DNA of 64,000 nucleotides from JAXMBN01 sp046349875 (GTDB lineage Bacteria > Planctomycetota > Planctomycetia > Pirellulales > Pirellulaceae). The translations under genes and the position numbers were made by a program. Every line of letters starts with the position of its first letter. The first letter of the stretch is position 1. The stretch lies in contig JAXMBN010000021.1 of the NCBI GenBank assembly GCA_046349875.1, forward strand, positions 1 to 64,000. The letters are read 5' to 3'. This document shows positions 44,549 to 55,100 of the stretch, piece after piece. The notes under the pieces are model-generated. The model saw nothing but the letters and a program-made list of their open reading frames with translations, was not told the origin of the DNA and searched no databases.

Positions 44549-45777
44549 GCCTTGGAGCGGAGTTCGAATCGGCCAAGCACGTTCGCATGGTTAAGCCCCG
44601 ACGCGAAGCTTCGCAAGAGTCTTGGCCCGTTCCAAGTCTCACATGCAAGCCTCGTCTGTGGCTAGGAGCTCCGTCGCCATTTGGATTGGCCCTGCCAAAT
44701 GCCACGCCCTCAGCGAGCCAGCTTTATGGGCCTCGCGGCGTATGGATCGATGACGAGCGAGTCATTGTTGCCGATTCGGGCAATCATCGTGTTTTGATTT
44801 GGCAAGGAGTCCCCGACGAGGATCATGCGTCGGCCGATGTCGTCTTAGGACAACCTACGTTTTCCAGTGAAGGCCCCGCAGCAGGTGGTCTTGGTCCACG
44901 CCGTGGGCTTTTCCTTCCAACGAGTGTTTTGGTAATGGGTGGAAGACTTGTTGTAGCCGACGCATGGCACCATCGCATTTTGGTTTGGAATACCATTCCA
45001 CGATGTTCGTATGAGTCTCCCGATTATGTCATCGGGCAAGACGATTTGGATTCTGTGGAAGTCAATCGAGGGCGAACTCCATCGGCTGATACTTTGTATT
45101 GGCCTTATGGCATTGCGTGGGTTGGAGATCGCTTTTATGTAGCGGACACGGGAAATCGGAGGATGTTGGTTTGGAATGGATTTCCTTCGCAAGATCGTCC
45201 AGCCGATTTCGTAATTGGACAGTCTGCATTTTCTGAGAATGAAGAGAATCGAGGAGCTGAGCCATCGCCCCGATCATTTCGTTGGATCCACGCGATCGCT
45301 GGAGATGCGCATACAATTTGGGGAGCGGATGCCGGGAATCATCGGATTCTCGGTTGGCGTCAAAGCCTTGATGCGGATCGCGATGCGGATTGGGTATTGG
45401 GGCAACGCGACTTTGCAAGTTCGGTCGAGCGACCTTATGAAGAGCAAGGTCCCGATCGTCTTCGCTTTCCCTATGGCATTGCTCTTTGGAAGAATTGTCT
45501 TGCCGTCGCTGATACCGCCAACAATCGGATCTTATTTTGGAGGGTACCTCCTAAGGAAAGGCAAGGCAGCGCCGCGTGGGAAGTACTAGGGCAGATCGAC
45601 TTTGGGGGGAATGGCGAGAATCGGTGGATTCGTGTGTCCGAATCCACGGTATGTTGGCCATACGGTATCTGTTTCTTCGATGGCATGTTGGCCATTGCCG
45701 ATTCGGGAAACAATCGGGTGATGCTTTGGGATTGTCGGAGTTTGGGCGAAGGTTCTTCTTCGTTAAAAGGTGAGTGA
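44545..45777 (+). CDS. NHL-repeat beta-propeller protein of the hydrogenase operon
   Basis: This 410-aa protein has five to six NHL repeats with the pattern GI-x-V-x-ADSGNHRVLIW: YGPRGVWIDDERVIVADSGN, RLVVADAWHHRILVWN, FYVADTGNRRMLVWNGFP, IWGADAGNHRILGWRQ, LAVADTANNRILFWRVP and LAIADSGNNRVMLWD, and the spacer motif VLGQ/VIGQ(xxF). No signal peptide, hence a cytoplasmic propeller, unusual for NHL proteins. It is coupled to the NifU-Rieske gene and ends 3 bp before hypC. It probably acts as a protein-interaction platform in hydrogenase assembly. Confidence 0.9.
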   Translation: MSLGAEFESAKHVRMVKPRREASQESWPVPSLTCKPRLWLGAPSPFGLALPNATPSASQLYGPRGVWIDDERVIVADSGNHRVLIWQGVPDEDHASADVVLGQPTFSSEGPAAGGLGPRRGLFLPTSVLVMGGRLVVADAWHHRILVWNTIPRCSYESPDYVIGQDDLDSVEVNRGRTPSADTLYWPYGIAWVGDRFYVADTGNRRMLVWNGFPSQDRPADFVIGQSAFSENEENRGAEPSPRSFRWIHAIAGDAHTIWGADAGNHRILGWRQSLDADRDADWVLGQRDFASSVERPYEEQGPDRLRFPYGIALWKNCLAVADTANNRILFWRVPPKERQGSAAWEVLGQIDFGGNGENRWIRVSESTVCWPYGICFFDGMLAIADSGNNRVMLWDCRSLGEGSSSLKGE

Positions 45778-45780
45778 ACA

Positions 45781-46077
45781 ATGTGTCTTGCGGTGCCTGG
45801 AAAAGTGGAATCCATTTATGAAGACCGTGGAACACGCATGGGCAGACTCAACTTTGGCGGTGTGGTCAAAGATGTGTGTCTCGCTTATCTGCCTGACATT
45901 ACCGTGGGTGACTATGCGATTGTCCACGTTGGGTTTGCGATCAGCAAATTGGACGAGCGATCTGCCTTGGAGACTCTCAAGACTTTCGAGGATCTGGGAT
46001 TGCTAGAAGAGGAGCTTGAGGAGTTGCGTTCTGGATCTGACGATGTTCCCGATGCTCGCCCCAATCATCCTCGCTAG
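45781..46077 (+). CDS. hypC: Hydrogenase maturation chaperone HypC
   Basis: 98 aa. It carries the Fe(CN)2CO unit with HypD and chaperones the large subunit. The essential N-terminal Cys2 is seen in MCLAVPGKVESI; YAIVHVGFAISKLD is the second family motif. The acidic C-terminal tail (LEEELEELRSGSDD) is longer than in many HypC proteins. Confidence 0.96.
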   Translation: MCLAVPGKVESIYEDRGTRMGRLNFGGVVKDVCLAYLPDITVGDYAIVHVGFAISKLDERSALETLKTFEDLGLLEEELEELRSGSDDVPDARPNHPR

Positions 46078-46085
46078 GTGACAAG

Positions 46086-47195
46086 ATGAAGTACCTTACT
46101 GAATATCGCGATGCCGACAAAGTGAAACGCATGGTGGAAGAAATTCATCGCGTTGCGTCACGTCGGTGGTCCATCATGGAGGTTTGTGGGGGCCAAACGC
46201 ATAGCATCATTCGAAATGGAATCGATCAGCTATTAAGTGAGCAGATCGAAATGATTCACGGACCGGGGTGTCCTGTTTGCGTGACGCCTGTGGAAGTCAT
46301 TGATAAAGCGCTGGAGATTGCAAGAAGGCCGGATGTCATCTTTTGCACTTTTGGAGATATGCTTCGGGTCCCCGGAACGCATGAAGACCTATATCGCATC
46401 AAGGGGAATGGTGGCGATGTTCGCATCGTCTATTCACCCCTCGACTCGCTCGAAATCGCACGGACCAACCTAGGAAAGCAAGTGGTTTTCTTGGCCATTG
46501 GATTTGAAACGACGGCACCTGCCAATGCGATGGCAATCAAGTTAGCCAAAGATCGTGGCATTCCCAATTTTTCGGCCCTTGTGTCGCACGTTTTGGTTCC
46601 TCCTGCGATTGAAGCGATCATGCGAGCGCCTCAGCAACGCGTTCAAGCGTTCTTGGCGGCAGGTCACGTTTGCAGTGTTACTGGATATCGAGAGTATCCA
46701 GCGCTCGCCGAGCGATACAAAGTTCCTATTGTTGTCACCGGCTTCGAGCCGCTCGATCTTCTTGAAGGGATTCGTCGGACCGTGCTTCAATTGGAGCGGG
46801 GCGAGCACCGAGTCGAGAACGCGTATGCGCGGGTGGTGCAACCGGATGGCAACCCCGCTGCTATGAAGATCATTCAAGAAGTGTTCGAAACGAGCGATCG
46901 AGTTTGGCGAGGAATTGGAACGATTCCGGGGAGTGGTTGGAGATTGGCGCCAGCGTATTCGGATTACGATGCGGAACTGCGTTTTGAAGTTCAAGGGATT
47001 TGCCCGGAAGAATCCAAGCTTTGTCGCGCGGGTGAAGTCTTGCAAGGGGCGATCAAACCCCATGAGTGTGCTGCATTCGGCAAAGAGTGTACTCCGCGCC
47101 ATCCGTTAGGTGCAACGATGGTAGCCAACGAGGGTGCATGCGCTGCCTACTTCAATTATGGACGATTCGTGGCGCTCGAAAGAGCTCGCGGATAG
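46086..47195 (+). CDS. hypD: Hydrogenase maturation protein HypD
   Basis: This 369-aa scaffold with a [4Fe-4S] cluster assembles Fe(CN)2CO. Active-site Cys in VCGGQTHSI, GPGCPVCVTP, redox motif CTFGDMLRVPG and GFETTAPANA. The C-terminal cluster Cys are in IKPHECAAFGKECTP with further Cys at ESKLC and GACAAYF. Full length, 8 bp after hypC. Confidence 0.97.
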   Translation: MKYLTEYRDADKVKRMVEEIHRVASRRWSIMEVCGGQTHSIIRNGIDQLLSEQIEMIHGPGCPVCVTPVEVIDKALEIARRPDVIFCTFGDMLRVPGTHEDLYRIKGNGGDVRIVYSPLDSLEIARTNLGKQVVFLAIGFETTAPANAMAIKLAKDRGIPNFSALVSHVLVPPAIEAIMRAPQQRVQAFLAAGHVCSVTGYREYPALAERYKVPIVVTGFEPLDLLEGIRRTVLQLERGEHRVENAYARVVQPDGNPAAMKIIQEVFETSDRVWRGIGTIPGSGWRLAPAYSDYDAELRFEVQGICPEESKLCRAGEVLQGAIKPHECAAFGKECTPRHPLGATMVANEGACAAYFNYGRFVALERARG

Positions 47196-47256
47196 AAACC
47201 CACAAGCGACGGCATTCAATACAGAGCCTAGTCCGATCAAGAAACCACAGGTTGCT

Positions 47257-48408
47257 ATGAAAGAGATGATAAGGACGGAATCGAGCGGTCGGAATCCATC
47301 CCAATCAGATGCGGACAAGGTGGATGAGCATGCACGATGGACTCCAGAAGAAACGACGCATGTGGATTTGACCCAGTGGCAATGCCCATTACCTTTGCGA
47401 GATTATCCACAGGTGGTGCTGAGTCATGGGGGAGGTGGAAAGCTAACCAGCGAGCTTATCGAATCGATGTTCTTACCGGCGTTTGGAGTTCGCCAAGATC
47501 GCGAATTGAGAGACTCTGCAGTTCTGGGAATGCAAAAAGGGAATTATGCATTTTCCACCGATTCCTATGTGATTCAGCCCCTTTTCTTTCCAGGAGGAAG
47601 CATCGGGCAACTCGCAATCCATGGAACGGTGAATGATCTGGCGATGAGCGGTGCGAGACCATTGTTTCTGAGCGTTGCGTTTATCTTGGAAGAGGGATTC
47701 GCTATGGAGTCCCTTCAACGAATTGTGCAGGACATGGGTAGGGCAGCCGCCGAGGCCGCGGTGCAGATCGTCACCGGGGACACGAAAGTTGTCGAACGAG
47801 GGCATGGCGACGGAATCTACATCAATACAACTGGATTGGGATGGATTCAGCCAAATGTTTCCATGGGGATCGATCGCGTTCGAGCCGGTGATGTGATCCT
47901 CATCAATGGAACCATTGGTGACCATGGAATGGCGATCATGAGCGTTCGAGAAAACCTCGAGTTCGAAGCTCCCATCGTTAGTGATACCGCAGCGTTGCAT
48001 CAGCTCGTTGCAGAGATCCTGGCTGAGTATCCGGAGGTGCATATGATGCGGGATCCAACGCGAGGCGGAGTTGCCGCATCGCTCAATGAGATTGCGTCTG
48101 CCTGCAGATTGGGTATCGAACTAGACGAGTCGCAATTGCCGATTCAACCAGTGGTCCAATCTGCTTGTGAAATCCTTGGTTTGGATCCATTGCTCGTTGC
48201 GAACGAAGGCAAGTTTCTGATATTTGTCCCCGAGGAAGCTGCCGAGCGTGTCATGGGTATCATGCGTGCTCATCCGCTAGGACGAGATGCTCAGAAGATT
48301 GGTCGCGTAGTGGAGTCGCATGCTGGATTGGTTGTCGTCAAAACGCGCTACGGCGCTAACCGCGTCTTGCCACAGCCCATTGGTGAACAGTTGCCTCGAA
48401 TCTGCTGA
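47257..48408 (+). CDS. hypE: Hydrogenase maturation protein HypE
   Basis: 383 aa from ATG 47257; the frame is open to 47134, inside hypD, so the start could be earlier. It dehydrates the thiocarbamate on its C-terminal Cys to thiocyanate, giving CN. Motifs: LSHGGGGKLTSELIE, ATP site STDSYVIQPLFFPGG and GTVNDLAMSGARP, VTGDTKVVERG, and the essential terminal PRIC. About 40 residues precede the usual family N-terminus and look disordered. It is convergent with a hybrid kinase 8 bp away. Confidence 0.95.
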   Translation: MKEMIRTESSGRNPSQSDADKVDEHARWTPEETTHVDLTQWQCPLPLRDYPQVVLSHGGGGKLTSELIESMFLPAFGVRQDRELRDSAVLGMQKGNYAFSTDSYVIQPLFFPGGSIGQLAIHGTVNDLAMSGARPLFLSVAFILEEGFAMESLQRIVQDMGRAAAEAAVQIVTGDTKVVERGHGDGIYINTTGLGWIQPNVSMGIDRVRAGDVILINGTIGDHGMAIMSVRENLEFEAPIVSDTAALHQLVAEILAEYPEVHMMRDPTRGGVAASLNEIASACRLGIELDESQLPIQPVVQSACEILGLDPLLVANEGKFLIFVPEEAAERVMGIMRAHPLGRDAQKIGRVVESHAGLVVVKTRYGANRVLPQPIGEQLPRIC

Positions 48409-48416
48409 TGCAGAAC

Positions 48417-50831
48417 TTAGTTTGACGATTCAGCGACCAATTTATTTTCAACGGAGGCTCGGCATACTTCGATCAGATGATCGCGATCGATGGGTTTAGT
48501 CGCATACGCATCGCAGCCTGCCTCGAAGCACTGTAGATCCTCTCCTTCCATCGCATGCGCGGTGAGTGCAATAATGGGACCTTTCCAGCCTTTGACGCGA
48601 AGTTGACTGGCCAAAGTGTACCCATCCATTTCGGGCATTTGCATATCGGTCAGTACGAGATCGCAAGGAGCCGGAATCTTCAGTGGCTGTGTTGAATCCT
48701 CCGCTTGGCAAAGCGATTGCAAACACAAAAGTCCATTGTCAAAGAGTGTGACTTCGGCCCCAGCTCGTTTGAGGTGAAACTGAATGAGCTTCTGATTGTC
48801 TGGGCCATCTTCTGCGAAATAGATGCGAACGCCTTGCAGCAGTTTAGTAGGTAACGGAGTGCGTTCGACTTTGGCTGAGGGAGTTGATGGCGCGGATCGG
48901 CGATCTTCAATGAAATGCTTGGAAGGAGATGGAGCTTCCAGCCATAGAGTGGATGCCGACGGTGCAAAGGGAAGCTGGAGAGTGAAGGTGCTTCCCTGTT
49001 TGGGCCGACTTTCTACATGAATCGTACCACCGAGCATGGTTGCAAGACTTTGGGAGATCTTCAGTCCGAGACCCGTACCGCCAAATTTGCGAGTAACGCT
49101 GGTATCGGCTTGATGAAAAGCTTCGAAGAGATTTTGCATTTGTTCGCGAGTCATGCCTGGACCGGTGTCGCGAACCGAGAAATAAAGATACGGAATTTCC
49201 TTCACGGTTTTGCAACCGACATGGATCGTAACATTACCCTCTTCCGTAAACTTGATCGCGTTTCCTACTAGATTCATCAAGATCTGACGCAGTCGTACTG
49301 GATCGCTTGTAAATGATTGAGGTAGGGCGGTGTCTTGCACGAAAGATAGGCGAATATCTTTGGCACGCGCCCGAATTTGCATGAGTTTTTCCACGTCGCG
49401 AACCATAGGAAGGGTGCGAATGGGAAGGGACTCGACTGCCATCTTGCCAGCTTCGATTTTGGAGATGTCAAGAATGTCGTTGAGTATCGCTAGAAGGTGT
49501 TCGCCGTTTCGCTTGATGGTGTCGACGTAGTCAACACTGATGTGAGCTGGACGATCGGCGGCGGTATCATCAACCAGCAGATCCGCATATCCCAGAATGG
49601 CAGTCATGGGTGTTCGGATTTCGTGACTCATGTTGGCGAGGAACTCTGACTTGGCTTGCGTAGCCGCTTCGGCCGCTACTTTGGCTTTGGAAAGTTCTAA
49701 CTCGGCCTCCTTTTCGGCGGTGATATCGAATCGAAGCGATATGTACTTTTCAATGGTGCCATCTTCACCGAGATAGGGAACGATGGTGCTATCGACCCAA
49801 TAGAGCGTTCCATCTTTTCTACGGTTACAGACAACGCCGCGCCAGGCAACACCTGACGCGATTTGTCGCCACATCTGGATCCAAAAATCACGTGAATGCG
49901 TACCAGAATTGAGAATGCGATGGTCTTTGCCGAGTAGTTCGTCTCTCGAGTATCCACTGATAATACAAAATCCAGTGTTGACATCGATGATCTTTCCAGA
50001 TCGGTCTGCGATGGAAAGAATGCAGTGGCGGTCGAGAGCGGAATGGATCGCATTTACATCACGAAGGGCTTTCTCTAAGTTTTTGCGAATCGTTTGTTGT
50101 TCGATCCTATTCGCATTGAGTGTTTCAGCGAGGACGCCAATTTCATCAAGAAAGGGAACCTTGGCCGCGTGGTTATTGCGGATGGAATCGATGATGGTTT
50201 GAATAGGAAGAATGACGACTCGATGCGAGAGAAGCCAAGTCATGGAAAAGGTTATGCCTGTCACAATAAAAAAGGTGCTGGCAAATCGTGAAGCCCATGT
50301 TCGGGTACTGCTCTGCGTAGGTTTGGCGTCGATACAGACTAGCACTCCACCATTAGCCATTTGCCCTGAGGGCGTGGTCAGTTCCAACGGTAACACACAT
50401 GTGACCGTATCATGACTTTGAACGACATCAACCGTCGTTTGATTGGAATGGATGGCCGATTGCAGTGATAACTGAACCGAAGTATCGACGATTTCGGTAA
50501 GTCGATTTCCAATCCAGGCATTATGCGTTGAAGCGATGACGGTAAGAGGATCACCCGCAACAACAACGATTTGCTGCACGTCGCTTTCTGCGCCGATCGA
50601 ATTGACGAGGCGAATCAAGTCTTTATCGTCTCGTACTGTTTCTGTCGCGTAGGAAATCGTTCGAGCCGCAAACTCGGCGCGATTTCGAAGCCATTCGTTT
50701 GTTTGAGTTTTTCCCAGTTGAACGGTGCCGAGATAGGCCGTTGTGACCATGACGAGGCAACCAGCGATCAAAGGCAGAGAGATTTTGTCTCGAAGCGAAA
50801 TGGGTGGTAGGAAGTTGAAGATGCGCTGCAA
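48417..50831 (-). CDS. Membrane hybrid histidine kinase (CHASE-like sensor, HAMP, PAS, HisKA, ATPase, receiver)
   Basis: 804 aa. Two membrane helices (residues about 16-38 and 186-206) bracket a periplasmic sensor of about 145 residues. HAMP-like linker (VVILPIQTIIDSI), PAS with PAC (LSIADRSGKIIDVNTGFCII; YISLRFDITAEKEAE), HisKA with phospho-His in FLANMSHEIRTPM, ATPase N box RQILMNLVGNAIKFTEEGN and G box GGTGLGLKIS, then a receiver with D in LVLTDMQMPEMDG. It is 3 bp downstream of the binding-protein gene, so the latter is the likely ligand partner. No output regulator is adjacent. Confidence 0.93.
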   Translation of the reverse strand: MQRIFNFLPPISLRDKISLPLIAGCLVMVTTAYLGTVQLGKTQTNEWLRNRAEFAARTISYATETVRDDKDLIRLVNSIGAESDVQQIVVVAGDPLTVIASTHNAWIGNRLTEIVDTSVQLSLQSAIHSNQTTVDVVQSHDTVTCVLPLELTTPSGQMANGGVLVCIDAKPTQSSTRTWASRFASTFFIVTGITFSMTWLLSHRVVILPIQTIIDSIRNNHAAKVPFLDEIGVLAETLNANRIEQQTIRKNLEKALRDVNAIHSALDRHCILSIADRSGKIIDVNTGFCIISGYSRDELLGKDHRILNSGTHSRDFWIQMWRQIASGVAWRGVVCNRRKDGTLYWVDSTIVPYLGEDGTIEKYISLRFDITAEKEAELELSKAKVAAEAATQAKSEFLANMSHEIRTPMTAILGYADLLVDDTAADRPAHISVDYVDTIKRNGEHLLAILNDILDISKIEAGKMAVESLPIRTLPMVRDVEKLMQIRARAKDIRLSFVQDTALPQSFTSDPVRLRQILMNLVGNAIKFTEEGNVTIHVGCKTVKEIPYLYFSVRDTGPGMTREQMQNLFEAFHQADTSVTRKFGGTGLGLKISQSLATMLGGTIHVESRPKQGSTFTLQLPFAPSASTLWLEAPSPSKHFIEDRRSAPSTPSAKVERTPLPTKLLQGVRIYFAEDGPDNQKLIQFHLKRAGAEVTLFDNGLLCLQSLCQAEDSTQPLKIPAPCDLVLTDMQMPEMDGYTLASQLRVKGWKGPIIALTAHAMEGEDLQCFEAGCDAYATKPIDRDHLIEVCRASVENKLVAESSN

Positions 50832-50834
50832 TTC

Positions 50835-51905
50835 CTAGTTCCTTCCAGGATAGATGAGATCATCGACGCGCCAATCGCCTCGAATCTGTTGCATGTTGAT
50901 GAGGTCCTCTCGTAGGACCTCCAGGCTTTTGGATAAACTCCCCGTCGGTGAAAGGAATGTTTTTTGATCTTGGCGATAGACGATCTGAATTCCGTCGGTC
51001 AAACACTCTTTAAACTTTTCAGGTGATAGTCGTTCACGGCTCGCCATGATCTCCATTGCTCGATCGGGTGATTCAATAGAGAATTGCTGGGCACGGTGGT
51101 AGGCACGATGAAAGGCCTCGATATCTTTCGGCCTTTGGCGGATGGTTGAGTCATCGAAGATCAGCACATCGACGATCTCACCTGGAATGGAGGATGAACT
51201 GAAAAGGACATGCATGTTGGGATCCGAGAGAATCTCAAACGACATGGGTGGATACGATACCGCGGCATCGATCTTACCTGATTTCAAAGCATTTTCCATG
51301 TCGATGGCGGGCATGTTGATCGCCTGAACATCCTCCCAAGTTAGTCCTCTCGAAGTCAGCGCTCGTGCGAGGATGATTGCATTCAACGATCCCAGTTCAA
51401 CCCCAACGCGCTTTCCTTGGAGGGACGAAATGGATTCGATCGACTTTGGAGCAATCAGTACATCGGCGCCGTTGGAGTAATCGGCAACCAACGTGATGCG
51501 TGGAGTACGTTGCAGTTTGTCTTTCGTGTAGAGCATCTCAACGTTGGTGGCGAAGAACCCGTCGGCTTGGCCACGTTCAAACGCTCGCCGCGAATCGCCT
51601 AACGACGATAACTCTACGATCCGTACTTCAATGCCTTCTTGATGGAAGAATCCTAACTCGCGAGCCAAGGTGGCAAATTCATAGCCGGGCCAGGGATTGA
51701 TAGCAACGACAAGAGGTTGTTGCGAACGTGCTCCCATCCAAGGGTAGATGCACCCCAATGCAAGCGCAGTTACTAGAATGGCTGCCAACACGTAGGGTGA
51801 TTTCTGAAGCGTGAGCGAAACGGCCGTTGAGTGATGACTCATGGCTTGCAAAACTTCGCTTGGCCCAGACCGTCCCGATGAAAGGGAAGAATTAGGAGTG
51901 GTCAT
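50835..51905 (-). CDS. NMT1/SsuA/TauA-type solute-binding protein, membrane-anchored
   Basis: 356 aa from ATG 51905 (the frame opens at GTG 51932). One membrane helix near residues 37-57 (YVLAAILVTALALGCIYPWM), then a type II periplasmic binding fold: VVAINPWPGYEFATLARELG, FFATNVEMLY, GKRVGVELGSLNAIILARAL, LKSGKIDAAVSYPPM and EAFHRAYHRAQQF. The family binds nitrate, taurine/sulfonates or thiamine precursors. No ABC permease or ATPase is nearby; instead it abuts the hybrid kinase, so it probably works as a receptor, not an importer. The ligand is unknown. Confidence 0.88.
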   Translation of the reverse strand: MTTPNSSLSSGRSGPSEVLQAMSHHSTAVSLTLQKSPYVLAAILVTALALGCIYPWMGARSQQPLVVAINPWPGYEFATLARELGFFHQEGIEVRIVELSSLGDSRRAFERGQADGFFATNVEMLYTKDKLQRTPRITLVADYSNGADVLIAPKSIESISSLQGKRVGVELGSLNAIILARALTSRGLTWEDVQAINMPAIDMENALKSGKIDAAVSYPPMSFEILSDPNMHVLFSSSSIPGEIVDVLIFDDSTIRQRPKDIEAFHRAYHRAQQFSIESPDRAMEIMASRERLSPEKFKECLTDGIQIVYRQDQKTFLSPTGSLSKSLEVLREDLINMQQIRGDWRVDDLIYPGRN

Positions 51906-52109
51906 TGTCGAGGTACCAGTAGGACGGGGCACCGAACCTTAAGTCTGAGAACCGAGAGACGCCGGCAAATTCTGCACGATTGGGACAAGTTATCGATGCA
52001 AAGAAGAGACAATCATCACAATCGACAAGATCAGCACTTCGATATGCTCGTGCGATAGCTGCATGATCCCAAGATGATTGCTCAATCGCCCCAACTATAA
52101 GTTCCGGTA

Positions 52110-55100
52110 CTAGAGGATCTCGTCGAGCATCTCACGAATTTTGGCGACCAACTGAACGGCGGTAAAGGGTTTCTGTAGGAACGAGTCGCGATTCTGAGCG
52201 ACATCCGAATAGGGAAGGATTTCTTCTGTGTAGCCACTCATAAAGAGATGTCGGAGGCCGGGACGAAGTCGTCTTGCTACCTGCGCTAACTCAATTCCGC
52301 CGATGCCAGGCATGACGACGTCGGTTACGATGAGGTCGATACGATGCGATTCGGCTTGAAGGATGTCCAACGCTCCGAGGCTGCTTTCCGAAACGATAAC
52401 TTCGAATCCATGCTTTTTCAAAACATCGGCGGCGATGCGTCGAACGAGTTCTTCATCTTCGACAAGAAGAATGGTCTCTTTGCCATGCAACTCCACTTGC
52501 TGCGTTTCGGTATGACGAATGTGTGCAACCGTATGGTGCAGTGGGAAATACAGTCGAAAGGTTGTTCCCATGCCAATTTTGCTTTTCACATTCACAAAAC
52601 CACCGCATTGAGTCAGCACGCCGTGTACCACAGCTAACCCTAGTCCCGTCCCTTTTCCCACATCTTTGGTGGTGAAGAAGGGTTCAAAGATTCTCGACTT
52701 GATTTCTTCCGTCATTCCTAGGCCAGAATCAGTCACGTCGAGGCAAGCATAGGTTCCCCAGGGTATCTCGATCGATTCTGGAAGGTGACTCGCAGAGAAG
52801 GTCTCTTGATAAGTGCGAAATGTCAATGTTCCACCGTTTGGCATGGCGTCCGCACCATTGACGGCGAGATTCATGATGACTTGTTCGATTTGCGTCGTGT
52901 CGGCCAAGATGGGAAGTGGATCGGAAGTCGTTATAAATGTCTGTTCGATATCCTCACGAATAAGGCGACAAAGAAGTTTGCGAGTGGATTCGAGAACTTT
53001 GTTGAGGGAAATGATGCGGGGTTCGATCAGGGTTCTTCGACTAAAAGCAAGGAGTTGCGCTGTCAGTTCAGTGGCTCTTTGGCCGGCGTGTTGAATGGCA
53101 AGCACACTTTCCATTTGTTCGGGTTGGTTCGCTGATTTAGCGAGAAGCAGTTCTGCATGACAGTTGATCACCGTCATAAGGTTGTTGAAATCGTGGGCCA
53201 CACCTCCCGCAAGGCGTCCAACGGCTTCCATCTTTTGAACTTGTCGAAGATGCTCTTCCATTTGTTTGCGATCCGATATATCGCGTACGATGGCGACCAC
53301 ATATTCGCGATCGGAGGAAATGAAATGAACATTGGACTCGACTGGAAAAGTTGTGCCATCCTTTCGAGTATGCCGACCTTCGATCGTTGTTTGGCTCTTT
53401 CGACGAAGGGCCGAAACGAATTCGGTCCAGCTAGAATTTGAATGAGGCGATTCAATATCGGTTAAGCTGAGTCGAAGGAATTCTTCCCGAGTATAGCCAT
53501 ACGCTTCGCAGGCACGTTGGTTGACGTCGATCAGCCGGGCGGTCGCCGCATCAATAACTTGAATGGCATCGGTCGTTTGATCGATCAACATTCGGAACAG
53601 CCGAATACTTGCTTCACTCTTTTGCTTTTCGATAAACTGCCCAACTTGGATGCCCAGATTATCGAACACTTTGAGCCACTCTTGGTCGTATTCACGGCTC
53701 TTCTTACCGTAGAAACATGCTATGCCGATCACTTGGTTGCTGGCGAGAAACGGAATGCCAAGAAAGCTCCCAAGTGTGCTGGTCGATTGCCTGTTCTTCC
53801 GGTCTTTTCCTTTGAGGAGCTCGATCGATTCGAGCCAAGTCGTATGGCGATCCGATGCCACGAAAGGAACGACGGCACTTTGCAAATCGAGACCTTCCGC
53901 GAGTGAATCCAAGGACATGAGTCCTTCCGTCGAAGTCCACCGAGATACTAATTCGAAGTCTTTTTCCGCTGCATTCGCAATGAACCAAGCACCGTGGTCC
54001 CATTGTTCAAGCGTACCAATGGATGTAAGCATGGTACTGGCGATTTCCTCGATCGATCCAGCGCGAGCGAGGTTTTGGAACACTTCATGTTGAATTGCAA
54101 GAATGCTCTCGGATCGTTTCCGATCGGAGATGTCGCGCGAAACTCCAAAAACTCCAACGATCTTGCCCGACTCGTCCCGATACGGTCCTTTGGTCGTCAA
54201 GAATGTTCTCGTTTTGCCGTGAATAGTCATGTCTTCTTCAAACGAAAAAGTTAGTCCCGTCTCCACGACTTGACGGTCTTTCGATTGAAGTTCGTTTGCA
54301 AAATCATGGCTGAAGAAATCGAAGTCTGTCTTTCCAAGGAGTTCGCTTTGGGTGATACCCATAAGCTTGGCTGTCGCGGCATTCAAAAGGATGTATTGCC
54401 CATCCAAGTTTTTCATGAAGATGATATCCGTGGTTCCATCGACGATGGCACGCAGAAGATTGGAGGTCTTTTGGAAGTCTGCCATGGCCTCGATGCGTTG
54501 CGTAACATCGATTGATATGCCGCAGAGTTTGAGTGGGCTGCCATTCGTATCGCGCTGAACAATGCCCCATTCCTCAAGCCACGCAATACTTTTGTCAGGT
54601 CGGCGAACTCGGTAAAGATTGCGGTATTCGGTACCGCTTTTCAGACTCTTGAGAACATTCGACCGAAAGACGTCCTGATCTTCGGGGAGTACAACGCTCT
54701 GCACATCGTCGATCGCTTCTGGATGATCGGGGTTGGATGGAAGCGTTGGCTCGACGCTGTAATAGCGTGTAACCCGATCGGTCGGAATTTCCCACTCGAA
54801 CGCAATGGCACTTGCGGCTTGGAGCGCAATTCTCAGGCGTTCTTCGCTCTCCTGCAGGGCTTGTGCGGCCCGTTTCCGCGTAGTGACGTCATGGGTGATG
54901 CATAGTTGATAGTTTTGGCCGGCAAAATGGATGGGTACCGCTCGCGATTCAACAGAAATCCGCGATTCGTCGGCGCAGATGAGATCGTATTCGACATAAG
55001 CATTGGGATTTTGATTGGACTCTTTTTGAAAGTCGCGATAACGTTGCCGATGTTCTGGCACAACAAATTCTGCTGCTTGTTTGCCGACGATGCTCTGAGG

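Noticed and set aside
47403..47411. TTATCCACA DnaA box
   Set aside because: A single copy inside hypE coding sequence; no cluster here or near dnaA.
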